Of a DNA stretch of 64,000 nucleotides, positions 37,442-45,759 are shown piece by piece; the stretch's first letter is position 1, and every line of letters begins with the position of its first letter. Both the position numbers and the translations under genes were made by a program. The stretch is from Vogesella indigofera. GTDB lineage: Bacteria > Pseudomonadota > Gammaproteobacteria > Burkholderiales > Chromobacteriaceae. The DNA lies in NCBI RefSeq assembly GCF_003633895.1, contig NZ_RBID01000016.1, forward strand, positions 62,001 to 126,000, read 5' to 3'. The notes beneath the pieces were generated by a model, which ran no database searches, was not told where the DNA came from, and worked only from the letters and a program-made list of their open reading frames with translations.

Positions 37442-37467
37442 TGCGGCCAACGTTACCGTTGGCCGCA
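37442..37467. repeat. Inverted pair of the repeat between trpA and accD (opposite order)
   Basis: TGCGGCCAACG (37442-37452) then CGTTGGCCGCA (37457-37467), 4-base spacer. Here the two copies are tail-to-tail compared with most other pairs, and carry CG instead of AAGG at their flank. Confidence 0.75.
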
Positions 37468-37491
37468 ACGTATTGATTCAAGGAGTCAGCA

Positions 37492-38367
37492 ATGAGCTGG
37501 TTGAATAAACTCCTGCCGCCGAAGATCAAGCGCGATCCGCGCACGAGCAAGGCGTCGGCGGTACCGGAAGGTTTGTGGAGCAAGTGCCCCGCGTGTGAGG
37601 CGGTGCTGTACCACACTGACCTGCAGGCCAATCTGCAGGTATGTCCCAAGTGTGACCATCACCACTCGCTGAATGCCCGCGAGCGGCTGGACATGCTGCT
37701 GGATGCGGAAGGCCGTCGCGAGATCGGCGCCGAGGTCAAGCCGATTGACATCCTGAAGTTCAAGGACAGCAAGAAGTACCCTGACCGTCTGGTCGCCGCG
37801 GCGGAAAGCACCGGCGAGGACGACGCGCTGGTGGTGATGCAGGGCAGTATCCACAATATGCCGGCGGTGGTCGCCGCCTTCGAGTTCCGCTTCATCGGCG
37901 GCTCGATGGGTTCGGTGGTCGGCGAGCGCTTCGTGCGCGGCGTGCAGGCTGCGGTCGAGGCGCGCGCGCCGTTCATCTGTGTCGCCGCCTCCGGTGGTGC
38001 GCGGATGCAGGAAGGCCTCAACTCGCTGATGCAGATGGCGAAGACCTCCGCCGCGCTGCAGCTGCTGTCCGACTACCAGCTGCCGTTCATCTCCATCCTG
38101 ACCGATCCGACCATGGGCGGCGTGTCCGCCTCGTTCGCCTTCCTAGGCGACGTGGTGATCGGCGAGCCGGGCGCGCTGATCGGCTTTGCCGGCCCGCGCG
38201 TGATCGAGCAGACCGTGCGCGAGACGCTGCCGGAAGGCTTCCAGCGCTCGGAGTTCCTGATCGAAAAGGGCGCGCTGGACATGATCGTCGACCGCCGCGA
38301 GCTGAAGCTGCGCGTGGCGACGCTGGTGGCACTGCTGATGAAGGAAGCACAGCCGGTCAGCGCCTGA
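37492..38367 (+). CDS. accD: Acetyl-CoA carboxylase, carboxyltransferase beta subunit
   Basis: A 291-aa subunit that, with AccA, carboxylates acetyl-CoA in fatty acid synthesis. An N-terminal zinc ribbon (Cys32/35/51/54) is followed by the crotonase-like core: [23 protein letters not shown] and [12 protein letters not shown]. Start [13 protein letters not shown] with GGAGT. In many relatives folC follows accD; here a terminator and then serA on the other strand follow. Confidence 0.97.
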   Translation: MSWLNKLLPPKIKRDPRTSKASAVPEGLWSKCPACEAVLYHTDLQANLQVCPKCDHHHSLNARERLDMLLDAEGRREIGAEVKPIDILKFKDSKKYPDRLVAAAESTGEDDALVVMQGSIHNMPAVVAAFEFRFIGGSMGSVVGERFVRGVQAAVEARAPFICVAASGGARMQEGLNSLMQMAKTSAALQLLSDYQLPFISILTDPTMGGVSASFAFLGDVVIGEPGALIGFAGPRVIEQTVRETLPEGFQRSEFLIEKGALDMIVDRRELKLRVATLVALLMKEAQPVSA

Positions 38368-38386
38368 TCTTCGCTGCTGCCAAACA

Positions 38387-38415
38387 AAACGCCACGGCTA
38401 GCCGTGGCGTTTTTG
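38387..38415 (+). terminator. Terminator after accD
   Basis: AAACGCCACGGC and GCCGTGGCGTTT form a perfect 12-bp stem with a 2-base spacer and a T-run. Confidence 0.9.
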
Positions 38416-38418
38416 CGT

Positions 38419-38440
38419 TTGCGGCCAACGTTGGCCACAA
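38419..38440. repeat. Fused inverted pair of the repeat (22-bp near-palindrome)
   Basis: TTGCGGCCAAC directly abuts GTTGGCCACAA, giving a 22-bp palindrome with one mismatched position. It lies between the accD terminator and the serA stop and may end serA transcripts. Confidence 0.75.
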
Positions 38441-38450
38441 GCGAGTGGCC

Positions 38451-39680
38451 CTAGTACAGCACTCGGCAGCGCAGGGTGCCGGGGATCTGCTGCAGTGCCT
38501 CCAGCGCCGGCTGGCTGGCGGCGCTGTCGGTTTCGATCACCACGTAGCCGATCTCGTCGCTGGTCTGCAGGTATTGCGCGGCGATGTTGATGCCGAGCTT
38601 GGAGAAGGCGTCGTTGATGCGCGCCAGCACCCCGGGCTGGTTCTTGTGGATGTGCAGCAGGCGGCACTTGCCAGGGTGCGCCGGTAGCGAGGCCTCGGGG
38701 AAGTTGACCGCGGTCAGCGTCGAGCCGTTGTCGCTGTACTTCACCAGCTTGGCGGCGACTTCGCCGCCGATATTGGCCTGCGCCTCCAGCGTGCTGCCGC
38801 CGATGTGCGGCGTCAGGATCACGTTGTCGAATTCGCGTAGCGGCGACAGGAATTCCTCGCCGTTGCCCTCCGGCTCCACCGGGAACACGTCGATGGCGGC
38901 GCCGGCCAGGTGCTTGCTCGCCAGTGCGGCCGCCAGCGCCTCGATCACCACCACCGTGCCGCGCGAGGCGTTGATCAGGTGGCTGCCGGCCTTCATCGCC
39001 GCCAGCTCGGCGGCGCCGAACATGTCCTTGGTCTGCGCCGTTTCCGGTACGTGCAGGGTGACCACGTCGGATTCGGCCAGCAGATCGTGCAGCTTGCCGA
39101 TCTGGCGCGCGTTGCCCAGCGGCAGCTTGTTCTCGATGTCGTAGAACACCACCTTCAGGCCCAGGCTTTCCGCCAGCACCCCGACCTGGGTGCCGATGTG
39201 GCCGTAGCCGACGATGCCCAGCGTCTTGCCGCGCACCTCGAAGCTGCCTTCAGCCGATTTCAGCCAGCCGCCGCGATGGGCGAGGGCGTTCTTTTCCGGA
39301 ATGCCGCGCAACAGCATGATGCTCTCGGCAATCACCAGCTCGGCCACCGAGCGGGTGTTGGAGAACGGCGCGTTGAACACCGGGATGCCGCGGCGGGTGG
39401 CGGCGGCGAGGTCGACCTGGTTGGTGCCGATGCAGAAGCAGCCGACGGTGATCAGCTTTTTCGCCGCCTCCAGCACGTCATCGGTGAGCTGGCTGCGCGA
39501 GCGGATGCCGACGATGTGGGCATCGGCAATGCGTTCCTTCAGCTCGTTATCGGCCAGTGCCTTCTTGTGATACTCGATGTTGTGGTAACCATTGTCACGG
39601 AAGGTGTCGAGTGCACTCTGGTGCACACCTTCCAGCAGCAATACCTTGATCTTGTCCTTGGCGAGCGATACGGTTTGCAT
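38451..39680 (-). CDS. serA: D-3-phosphoglycerate dehydrogenase
   Basis: A 409-aa NAD-dependent enzyme, first step of serine synthesis. Substrate domain, then Rossmann GIVGYGHIGTQVGVLAESLG; catalytic Arg region NASRGTVV, Glu, and His in TPHIGGST. A C-terminal ACT domain (about 335-409, HIHKNQPGVLARINDAFSK) is the serine feedback site, as in E. coli SerA (410 aa). Start MQTVSLAKDKIK at 39680; the ribosome site is weak. The gene is divergent from a D-2-hydroxyacid flavoprotein. Confidence 0.96.
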   Translation of the reverse strand: MQTVSLAKDKIKVLLLEGVHQSALDTFRDNGYHNIEYHKKALADNELKERIADAHIVGIRSRSQLTDDVLEAAKKLITVGCFCIGTNQVDLAAATRRGIPVFNAPFSNTRSVAELVIAESIMLLRGIPEKNALAHRGGWLKSAEGSFEVRGKTLGIVGYGHIGTQVGVLAESLGLKVVFYDIENKLPLGNARQIGKLHDLLAESDVVTLHVPETAQTKDMFGAAELAAMKAGSHLINASRGTVVVIEALAAALASKHLAGAAIDVFPVEPEGNGEEFLSPLREFDNVILTPHIGGSTLEAQANIGGEVAAKLVKYSDNGSTLTAVNFPEASLPAHPGKCRLLHIHKNQPGVLARINDAFSKLGINIAAQYLQTSDEIGYVVIETDSAASQPALEALQQIPGTLRCRVLY

Positions 39681-39759
39681 GATGCGAATGGCCCTTTGTT
39701 GACTAAATTTATCGGGTATTATGACTCCGATTGCCGTTTTTTGACTAGAGAGAGCGCAC

Positions 39760-41148
39760 ATGCTTGCACCGCAACAGCTGGCCGAACTGGGCCGCCTGCT
39801 GGCCGCCGACCGCGTGGCCACCGATACCGATACCCTGACGCGCTACGGCCTGGACTGGACGCGCTATTTCACGCCCGATGCCGCCGCGGTGCTGTTCCCG
39901 AAAACGGTGGAGGAGGTGGTGGCGCTGGTGCGCTGGGCGCAGCGCGAGCAGTTTGCGCTGGTGCCGTCCGGCGGCCGCACCGGCCTGTCCGGCGGCGCGG
40001 TGGCGCGCAACGGCGAGCTGGTGGTGTCGTTCGAGCGCATGAACGCGATCCTGGAGCTGGACAAGGTTGGCCGCACCGTGCGCTGCCAGGCGGGGGTGAT
40101 CACCAAGACATTGCAGGAGTACGCGCTGGCCAACGGCCTGTACTACCCGGTGGATTTTGCCTCCAGCGGCAGCAGCCAGATCGGCGGCAATATCGCCACC
40201 AACGCCGGCGGTATCAAGGTCGTGCGCTACGGCATGACCCGCGAGTGGGTGGTCGGTCTGAAAGTGGTGACCGGCGAGGGCGAGGTGCTGGAGCTGAACC
40301 ACGGCCTGGCCAAGAACAATACCGGCTATGACTTCCGCCACCTGTTCATCGGCTCGGAGGGCACGCTGGGCTTCATCGTCGAGGCCACGCTGCGGCTGGC
40401 GCGGCCGCCGGCGGAGCTGGCGGTGATGGTGCTGGCGGTGCCGCAACTCGCCGACATCATGAATATTTTCAACGCCTACCGCGACAAGCTGGACCTGACC
40501 GCGTTCGAGTTCTTCTCCGAGCAGGCGCTGCGCCACGTGCTGGCGCGCGGCACGGTGCAGCGGCCGTTTGACGAGGCCGCCGACTACTACGTGCTGCTGG
40601 AGTTCGAGAAGATCGCGCCGGACACCGAGACGCAGGCGCTGGCGCTGTTCGAATACTGCGCCGAGCAGGGCTGGCTGGTCGACGGCGTGCTGTCGCAGTC
40701 GCAGCAGCAGGCGGCGGAGCTGTGGCGCCTGCGCGAGGACATCAGCGAGTCGATTACCCCGTACAAGCCGTACAAGAACGACATCGCGGTGGTGGTCAGC
40801 AAGGTACCGGCTTTTGTCGCGCAGCTGGACGAGATCCTGGCGCGCGAGTACCCGCAGTTCGAGGTGGTATGGTTCGGCCACATCGGCGACGGCAACCTGC
40901 ACATCAACGTGCTGAAGCCGGAGGCGCTGGCCATCGACGACTTCCGCCGCGCCTGCGAGCAGGTCAACAAGCACGTGTTCGAGCTGGTGCGCGACTTCAA
41001 CGGCAGCATGTCGGCGGAGCACGGCGTCGGCCTGCTCAAGCATGACTATCTTGACGTAAGCCGCAGTCATGCCGAAATCCGGCTGATGAAAGCGGTGAAA
41101 TCACTTTTTGACCCGGATGGCATTATGAACCCGGGCAAGCTGGTGTAA
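39760..41148 (+). CDS. FAD-linked D-2-hydroxyacid dehydrogenase (D-2-hydroxyglutarate dehydrogenase-like)
   Basis: A 462-aa flavoprotein of the GlcD/D2HGDH/LldD2 group. FAD-binding type 4 domain (about 40-220; PSGGRTGLSGGAV at 69-81, SSGSSQIGGNIATNAGG) and a C-terminal oxidase domain with the metal and active-site motif HIGDGNLHINV (about 373-383) and SAEHGVGLLK. It is divergent from serA, 79 bases apart. SerA can reduce 2-oxoglutarate to D-2-hydroxyglutarate, and a D2HGDH that clears it is known in Pseudomonas stutzeri; the pairing suggests that role here. Glycolate oxidase GlcD is the alternative, but glcE/glcF are absent. A repeat copy lies at 40073-40085 (KVGR). Confidence 0.88.
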   Translation: MLAPQQLAELGRLLAADRVATDTDTLTRYGLDWTRYFTPDAAAVLFPKTVEEVVALVRWAQREQFALVPSGGRTGLSGGAVARNGELVVSFERMNAILELDKVGRTVRCQAGVITKTLQEYALANGLYYPVDFASSGSSQIGGNIATNAGGIKVVRYGMTREWVVGLKVVTGEGEVLELNHGLAKNNTGYDFRHLFIGSEGTLGFIVEATLRLARPPAELAVMVLAVPQLADIMNIFNAYRDKLDLTAFEFFSEQALRHVLARGTVQRPFDEAADYYVLLEFEKIAPDTETQALALFEYCAEQGWLVDGVLSQSQQQAAELWRLREDISESITPYKPYKNDIAVVVSKVPAFVAQLDEILAREYPQFEVVWFGHIGDGNLHINVLKPEALAIDDFRRACEQVNKHVFELVRDFNGSMSAEHGVGLLKHDYLDVSRSHAEIRLMKAVKSLFDPDGIMNPGKLV

Positions 41149-41171
41149 GCGGCAGACGATGCCCGAAAAAT

Positions 41172-41212
41172 GCGCGGCGTCAGCAAACTGCTGACGCCGC
41201 GCTGTTTTTTTT
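41172..41212 (+). terminator. Terminator after the D-2-hydroxyacid dehydrogenase gene
   Basis: A perfect 14-bp stem (41172-41185 with 41189-41202), AAC loop, then eight T. Confidence 0.95.
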
Positions 41213-41223
41213 GGCTTTCAACA

Positions 41224-41263
41224 GCTTATCCACAGCTTTTTCCCTGTTTTGCTGTGGATAAGC
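41224..41263. promoter_or_regulatory. Inverted pair of perfect DnaA boxes
   Basis: TTATCCACA (41226-41234) and its reverse complement TGTGGATAA (41253-41261) are exact consensus DnaA boxes. They are embedded in a 13-bp perfect inverted repeat (41224-41236 with 41251-41263). They lie between two convergent genes, far from any replication gene seen here. Confidence 0.75.
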
Positions 41264-41265
41264 GT

Positions 41266-42279
41266 CTAATCCAGTTGGCAGGGGCTGATCACGATGCCGG
41301 CGCGCAGGCCGATGCCGACCTTGGGGTTGGGGAACAGGATGCGTTCTTCGCCACCATCGGCGACATAACGGATATCGCCATCTTCGGCAATTGTCATGCC
41401 ATGCGGAAGGGCGGTGAAGTTCTCCACGCTATCGGCCAGGTGCAGCTTGAACTGCTCGCTGTGCTTCACCAGATCGTACTTGGCGTGGAACACCGCGAAG
41501 CGGCTGGCGTCGTAGGCCGGCAGCGGCGGGGTGCTGCCAGAGACCAGGCGTCGCAGCGCGCGGTCGATGCCGGCGAAGCGGGCGAGGTCGTTGTCGCCGA
41601 ACGGCCGCGCCTTGCCCAGCTCCAGCGTCAGCGCGTCGGCGTGGAAATGGTGGCTGGTGTAGTAGCTGAAGGTGGCTGCCGGCTTGCTGTGCAGCAGCAG
41701 GGTGCTGACGTCGGCGCTTTCCAGCCACAGCAGCTGTTCGCGCTTGTGCGGCCGGCCGTCGGTGTACGGGTAGATGGCGAACTTCTCGAACACCGAGCCG
41801 CGGATGGCGGTGTGCAGGTCGTAGTGCAGACGCTGCACGCCGGCCGGCGCGGCGCGGAAGAAGTCGGCGGCCAGCTGTTCCAGCTCGGCGGCGCGGCGCG
41901 CCTCCTGTGCCTGCGGCTGGCTGATGTGGGCGCCGTTGAACAGCCGGTTCATGTCGTAATCGGTAAAGCGCGCGCCGCTGCGCATCGCCACCGGGTTGCC
42001 CAGCATCACCAGCAGTCGGCAGCGCAGCGGCATGGCGCCGGCGAGCAGGTCGTTGACAATGCTGTTGACCACCTCGATCGGGGCGGTCTCGTTGCCGTGG
42101 ATGCCGGTGGACAGCAGCACGTGGTCCAGCGTGTCGGTGGCGTCCAGCGGCGCCAGCGCCAGCACGCCTTCGGCCAGCCACTGCAGGCTCAGGGTCGCGG
42201 TCTGCCAGTGGCGGGGGCCGGCAAAGCGGCCTTCCAGCGTGGCGTGCAGAAAATCACGGGCGGGAGCAAACGGCGTCAT
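41266..42279 (-). CDS. astE: Succinylglutamate desuccinylase
   Basis: A 337-aa zinc peptidase-like enzyme, last step of the arginine succinyltransferase pathway (N-succinylglutamate to glutamate and succinate). Zinc ligands His61 and Glu64 (STGIHGNETAPIE) and His156 (HYDLHTAIRGS) are present, plus a late THELG-like TLELGKARPFG. It is on its own, 12 kb from the astC-aruFG-astD-astB operon and on the other strand. Start MTPFAPARDFLHATL with GGACA upstream. Confidence 0.95.
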   Translation of the reverse strand: MTPFAPARDFLHATLEGRFAGPRHWQTATLSLQWLAEGVLALAPLDATDTLDHVLLSTGIHGNETAPIEVVNSIVNDLLAGAMPLRCRLLVMLGNPVAMRSGARFTDYDMNRLFNGAHISQPQAQEARRAAELEQLAADFFRAAPAGVQRLHYDLHTAIRGSVFEKFAIYPYTDGRPHKREQLLWLESADVSTLLLHSKPAATFSYYTSHHFHADALTLELGKARPFGDNDLARFAGIDRALRRLVSGSTPPLPAYDASRFAVFHAKYDLVKHSEQFKLHLADSVENFTALPHGMTIAEDGDIRYVADGGEERILFPNPKVGIGLRAGIVISPCQLD

Positions 42280-42391
42280 GGGGTGTCCTGTGCTTGTGGT
42301 GTTGCCCCATTCTAATCAAATGCCAGTCAGCGCCAACGCGGCTGTCACCGCCCTGTCCGAATGTGGCGCAAACCGGACATTCTCCACCTTA

Positions 42392-42540
42392 GAACCTGTT
42401 CACGATCTGCTGCGACTGATATCAATCGGGCGATGCCGCGTTAAACACGGCTTCGGCATGCTTGTTTATGTCTGGATAAACGTCGCTTCCTCAGCCGTTT
42501 TCGCCTTGTCTCGCGTGAGCGTGCGAGATCGTGAACACGT
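42392..42540. repeat. About 150-bp element with terminal inverted repeats (MITE-like)
   Basis: GTTCACGATCT (42398-42408) is exactly inverted at 42526-42536. The interior has further small hairpins (GCCGCG...CACGGC) and no coding capacity. It lies between astE upstream DNA and the stop of the next minus-strand gene. It looks like a non-autonomous mobile or repeated element; copies elsewhere cannot be checked here. Confidence 0.5.
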
Positions 42541-42542
42541 GC

Positions 42543-43331
42543 TCAGGCGTCGGCGAAGCGGCTGATCTGCTGCGCGAAGGCGGCCGGCGCTTCGAGGTGG
42601 ATGGCGTGGCCGGCGCCGGGCAGAACCGTCAGCGTCGAGCCGGCGATGCCCTGGTGCAGCAGTTCCGACTGGTACAGCGGGGTGAGGCGGTCTTCGCTGC
42701 CGACGATGATGTGGGTCGGTACCCTGATCTCATCCAGCCAGCTGCGCGCGTCGTGTTCACGGATGCCGGCCAGGATGCGTTCCACCCCCGGCCAGTCCAC
42801 GGTGGCGGCGATGGTGCGCAGGTCCGGCAGCATCTGCGCGCTGCTGACGAAGAAGCGGCTGGAAAACAGCCACGGCAGGCTGATGTCGAAGCGCAGTCCG
42901 GGGCCGCCGGCCTGTTGTGCCGCGCTCCAGCTCTGCGCGATGTAAACGTTGGCCGCATCCGACCACGCCAGCGTCGAGGCCAGCAGTAGCCGCGACAGCC
43001 GCGCCGGATGGCGGCGGGCGAAGTGCTGCGCCACCATGCCGCCATAGGACAGGCCGGCGAGGTAGCACTGCTCGATGCCGAGGTGGTCGAGCAACGCGGC
43101 GGCGTCGTCGGCCTGCTGCGTCAGCGGGTAGCTGTCCTGCACCCGCCGCTCGCTCTGGCCCTGGCCCTGGAAATCGAGGCGGATCAGCTTGAAGCGCGGC
43201 TCCAGCAAGGGCGCCATCAGCGTCCAGGCGGCGGTGCTCATGGTCAGGCCATTGAACAGCAGTAGCGGCTGTTCGCCGTGGCCACTGACTTCGTAATACA
43301 GCTGGCGTCCGTCGTGTTGCAGCATGGGCAT
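42543..43331 (-). CDS. Alpha/beta hydrolase
   Basis: A 262-aa alpha/beta-hydrolase fold enzyme similar to 3-oxoadipate enol-lactonase and esterases. Nucleophile Ser in GLSYGGMVAQ, Asp in GSEDRLTP, His in GAGHAIHLEAP. The start at 43331 (MPMLQHDGRQLYYE) follows AAGGA by seven bases; the frame is open 20 codons upstream. No catabolic operon is near, so the substrate is unknown. It is divergent from the EAL-CBS-GGDEF gene. Confidence 0.9.
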   Translation of the reverse strand: MPMLQHDGRQLYYEVSGHGEQPLLLFNGLTMSTAAWTLMAPLLEPRFKLIRLDFQGQGQSERRVQDSYPLTQQADDAAALLDHLGIEQCYLAGLSYGGMVAQHFARRHPARLSRLLLASTLAWSDAANVYIAQSWSAAQQAGGPGLRFDISLPWLFSSRFFVSSAQMLPDLRTIAATVDWPGVERILAGIREHDARSWLDEIRVPTHIIVGSEDRLTPLYQSELLHQGIAGSTLTVLPGAGHAIHLEAPAAFAQQISRFADA

Positions 43332-43467
43332 GGCGTCTTCCTTGTCGGATACGGTTAATGTCAGTGTGGTGCAGGAAGCGGCGGCCCGCAATAGCGGCCA
43401 CCGCCGTCATCGCCGATTTGTCATATTGTTGCGCTAGCCTTTCCGCTCTTGGAAACGGACTTGTGCA

Positions 43468-45273
43468 ATGGAAACCATGCTGGAAACCGTCACGATCAGC
43501 GTCGCGCCGGGCTTGGCGCATCAGGCGCTGCTGGAACAGATCATTCGTCAGGGCCAGGTGCAGGTGGTGTTCCAGCCCATCGTGCAGCTGGCCGACGGCG
43601 AGCTGTACGGCTACGAGGCCCTGGTGCGTGGGCCGTCCGATTCCATCCTGCATTCGCCGGTGATGCTGTTCGAGCAGGCGGCGCGCGCCGGCCTGTCCGG
43701 GGTGCTGGACCAGGTCTGCATCGCCGCAATCCTGCGCCAGTTTGCGCTGCGCCAGCTGCCCGGCATCCTGTTCATCAATGTCATTCCCGATACCCTGCTC
43801 AGTGCCGATGTCTCGGTCGAGGCGCTGCTCGGCCTGTTGCAGCTGAACGGGCTGCCGCCGCAGCGGGTGGTGCTGGAACTGACCGAAACCCGCCCCAATG
43901 CCGGCTACCCGGTGCTGCGCCAGGTGGTGGACGAGCTGCGCCGCACCGGCCTGCGGCTGGCACTGGATGACCTCGGCGAGGGTTTTTCCAATCTGCGGCT
44001 GTGGTCGGAGCTGCGTCCGGACGTGGTCAAGCTGGACAAGTATTTCGTGCAGAACATCCACGCTGACCCGCTGAAGGCGCAGTTCGTGCGTTCGCTGGTG
44101 GACATGGCGCGCGCCTCGGGCGCGCTACTGGTGGCGGAAGGGGTGGAACAGGCGGAAGAGTTGCGCGTGCTGCGCGAGCTGGGGGTGGCGATGGGGCAGG
44201 GCTACCTGATCGCACGGCCGCAGGCCGATCCGGCGCTCGTGCACCACTACCCGTTGCCGCGCGCGCCGCAGCACGCCGGAAACCGGTGCCGACCGGTGGC
44301 GCGCGACCTGTTGCAGGAGGTGCCGTACCTGACCACTGCGCACAGCTGCGAGCAGGCCTACCAGATGTTTGCCGCCTCGCTGCAGCGTTTTGCCATTCCG
44401 GTATTGCACGAGCGGCGTCCGGTGGGCTTGCTGACGCGGCACCACGTGCTGGAAACCTTCGCCAAACCGTTCAACCGCGAGCTGTTTGCCAAGAAGCCGT
44501 GCATGGCGCTGGCCGACGCCAGGCCGCTGCTGGTGTCGGCGGAGATGGACATCCAGTCGCTGTCCGGGCGGGTGGTGGAGGCGGAGCAGCGCTACCTGGT
44601 CGACGGTTTCATCATCGTCGAGGATGGTGCGTATCTCGGCATGGGTACCGGCTACGACCTGATGCGCCTGATCAGCGAGATGCAGCTGTCAGCGGCGCGT
44701 TACGCCAACCCGCTGACCGGGCTGCCGGGCAATGTGCCGATCGGCGAGGAGGTGCAGCGGCTGCTGGAGGGCGAGCGCCCGTTCGTGGTGGCTTATGTCG
44801 ATCTCGACTACTTCAAGCCGTTCAACGACCACTACGGCTATGGCGCCGGCGACGACCTGATCCGCGAACTGGGGCGGATTCTGCTGTCGCAGCTGGACAT
44901 GACGCTGGATTTTGTCGGCCACATCGGTGGCGATGACTTCGTGTTGTTGTTGCAGAGTTGCAACTGGCGGCGCCAGCTGCAGGCCATCATCCAGTTGTTC
45001 GATCAGCGGGTGCAGGCGTTCTTTTGTGCCGCAGCGCGCCATGCCGGTGGCTATCACATCGCCGATCGTGGCGGGCAGATGCAGTTCTTCCCGCTGACCA
45101 GCGTGTCCATCGGGGTGCTACCGGTGTTGCCGGGCCGCTTCCGTTCGCACTACGAAGTGGCAGCGGCGGCGACGCAGGCCAAAAAAATGGCGAAAAAACA
45201 GGAGGGTAGCAGCCTGTTTGTCGAAGCGCGCGAATTCCCCGTTTTGGTGCGGCCAACGGCGCTGGCCGTTTGA
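43468..45273 (+). CDS. EAL-CBS-GGDEF cyclic-di-GMP protein
   Basis: A 601-aa soluble protein. EAL domain about 20-265: Glu50 (YEALVRG), LELTETRP, LDDLGEG, VKLDKYFV, AEGVEQ and GQGYLIARP, all needed residues visible. A CBS-pair-like region covers about 275-410. A GGDEF domain covers about 420-590, with DLDYFKPFND and the signature GGDDF at 487-491 instead of GGDEF/GGEEF. The EAL half looks active; the GGDDF half may be weak or regulatory. No membrane helices or signal. The EAL-first order is the reverse of the usual GGDEF-EAL. It ends near an A-tract repeat region. Confidence 0.92.
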   Translation: METMLETVTISVAPGLAHQALLEQIIRQGQVQVVFQPIVQLADGELYGYEALVRGPSDSILHSPVMLFEQAARAGLSGVLDQVCIAAILRQFALRQLPGILFINVIPDTLLSADVSVEALLGLLQLNGLPPQRVVLELTETRPNAGYPVLRQVVDELRRTGLRLALDDLGEGFSNLRLWSELRPDVVKLDKYFVQNIHADPLKAQFVRSLVDMARASGALLVAEGVEQAEELRVLRELGVAMGQGYLIARPQADPALVHHYPLPRAPQHAGNRCRPVARDLLQEVPYLTTAHSCEQAYQMFAASLQRFAIPVLHERRPVGLLTRHHVLETFAKPFNRELFAKKPCMALADARPLLVSAEMDIQSLSGRVVEAEQRYLVDGFIIVEDGAYLGMGTGYDLMRLISEMQLSAARYANPLTGLPGNVPIGEEVQRLLEGERPFVVAYVDLDYFKPFNDHYGYGAGDDLIRELGRILLSQLDMTLDFVGHIGGDDFVLLLQSCNWRRQLQAIIQLFDQRVQAFFCAAARHAGGYHIADRGGQMQFFPLTSVSIGVLPVLPGRFRSHYEVAAAATQAKKMAKKQEGSSLFVEAREFPVLVRPTALAV

Positions 45274-45759
45274 GGAATTAAACAGTTTTTGCCGTTATTG
45301 CTGCTTGTGCCAACGTTCATGCTGCAGGGCAGCATGAGCGTGATAGCTAAGTCCATGATTCACGTCCGTTTTTTATTTCGCTGCTTTTCTTGCGACTCTC
45401 CCGTTTTCTCTTGTCAATTTTATTAAACGTGCGCTACTCTTTTTTCGACGGGTGGCGGCGTTTGTGCGTACAACGTGGCGAGCGACGGTCGTCTGCGGCG
45501 TTCCGTGTTGCGGCGGGTAGGGGTCTTGCCGCGGCAGCCGGCGGTGTCTGCCATGCCGTGCACGGCGCCGCCGCGGGCGCAAAAATCCCGTTTTGGCGGT
45601 GCTTGCCGGCAAATGCCAGTGGCTGCGGATATTGCCTGCAAGGTTGGCCGCAAGTAGGGTGTCGGTTTATGTTGAACGGCGCTACGTCCACCGCGTCATG
45701 ATGACGAAGACGTACGAAAATATCACAGGGACGAACCACGTCCTTCAGGGGAAACAATC
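45274..45759. other. 486-bp gene-free region upstream of potG
   Basis: AT-richer than its surroundings. TCATGCTGC/GCAGCATGA (45318-45338) is a small hairpin without T-run. TTGTCA (45411) with TACTCT 18 bases on is a weak promoter candidate. One exact copy of the dispersed repeat (45640-45652) and a near copy inside the end of the upstream gene (45248). AGGGGA precedes the potG start. Short frames here look spurious. Confidence 0.4.

Noticed and set aside
45390-45701. 103-codon frame upstream of potG
   Set aside because: No ribosome site, no family character; composition like translated GC-rich noncoding DNA.
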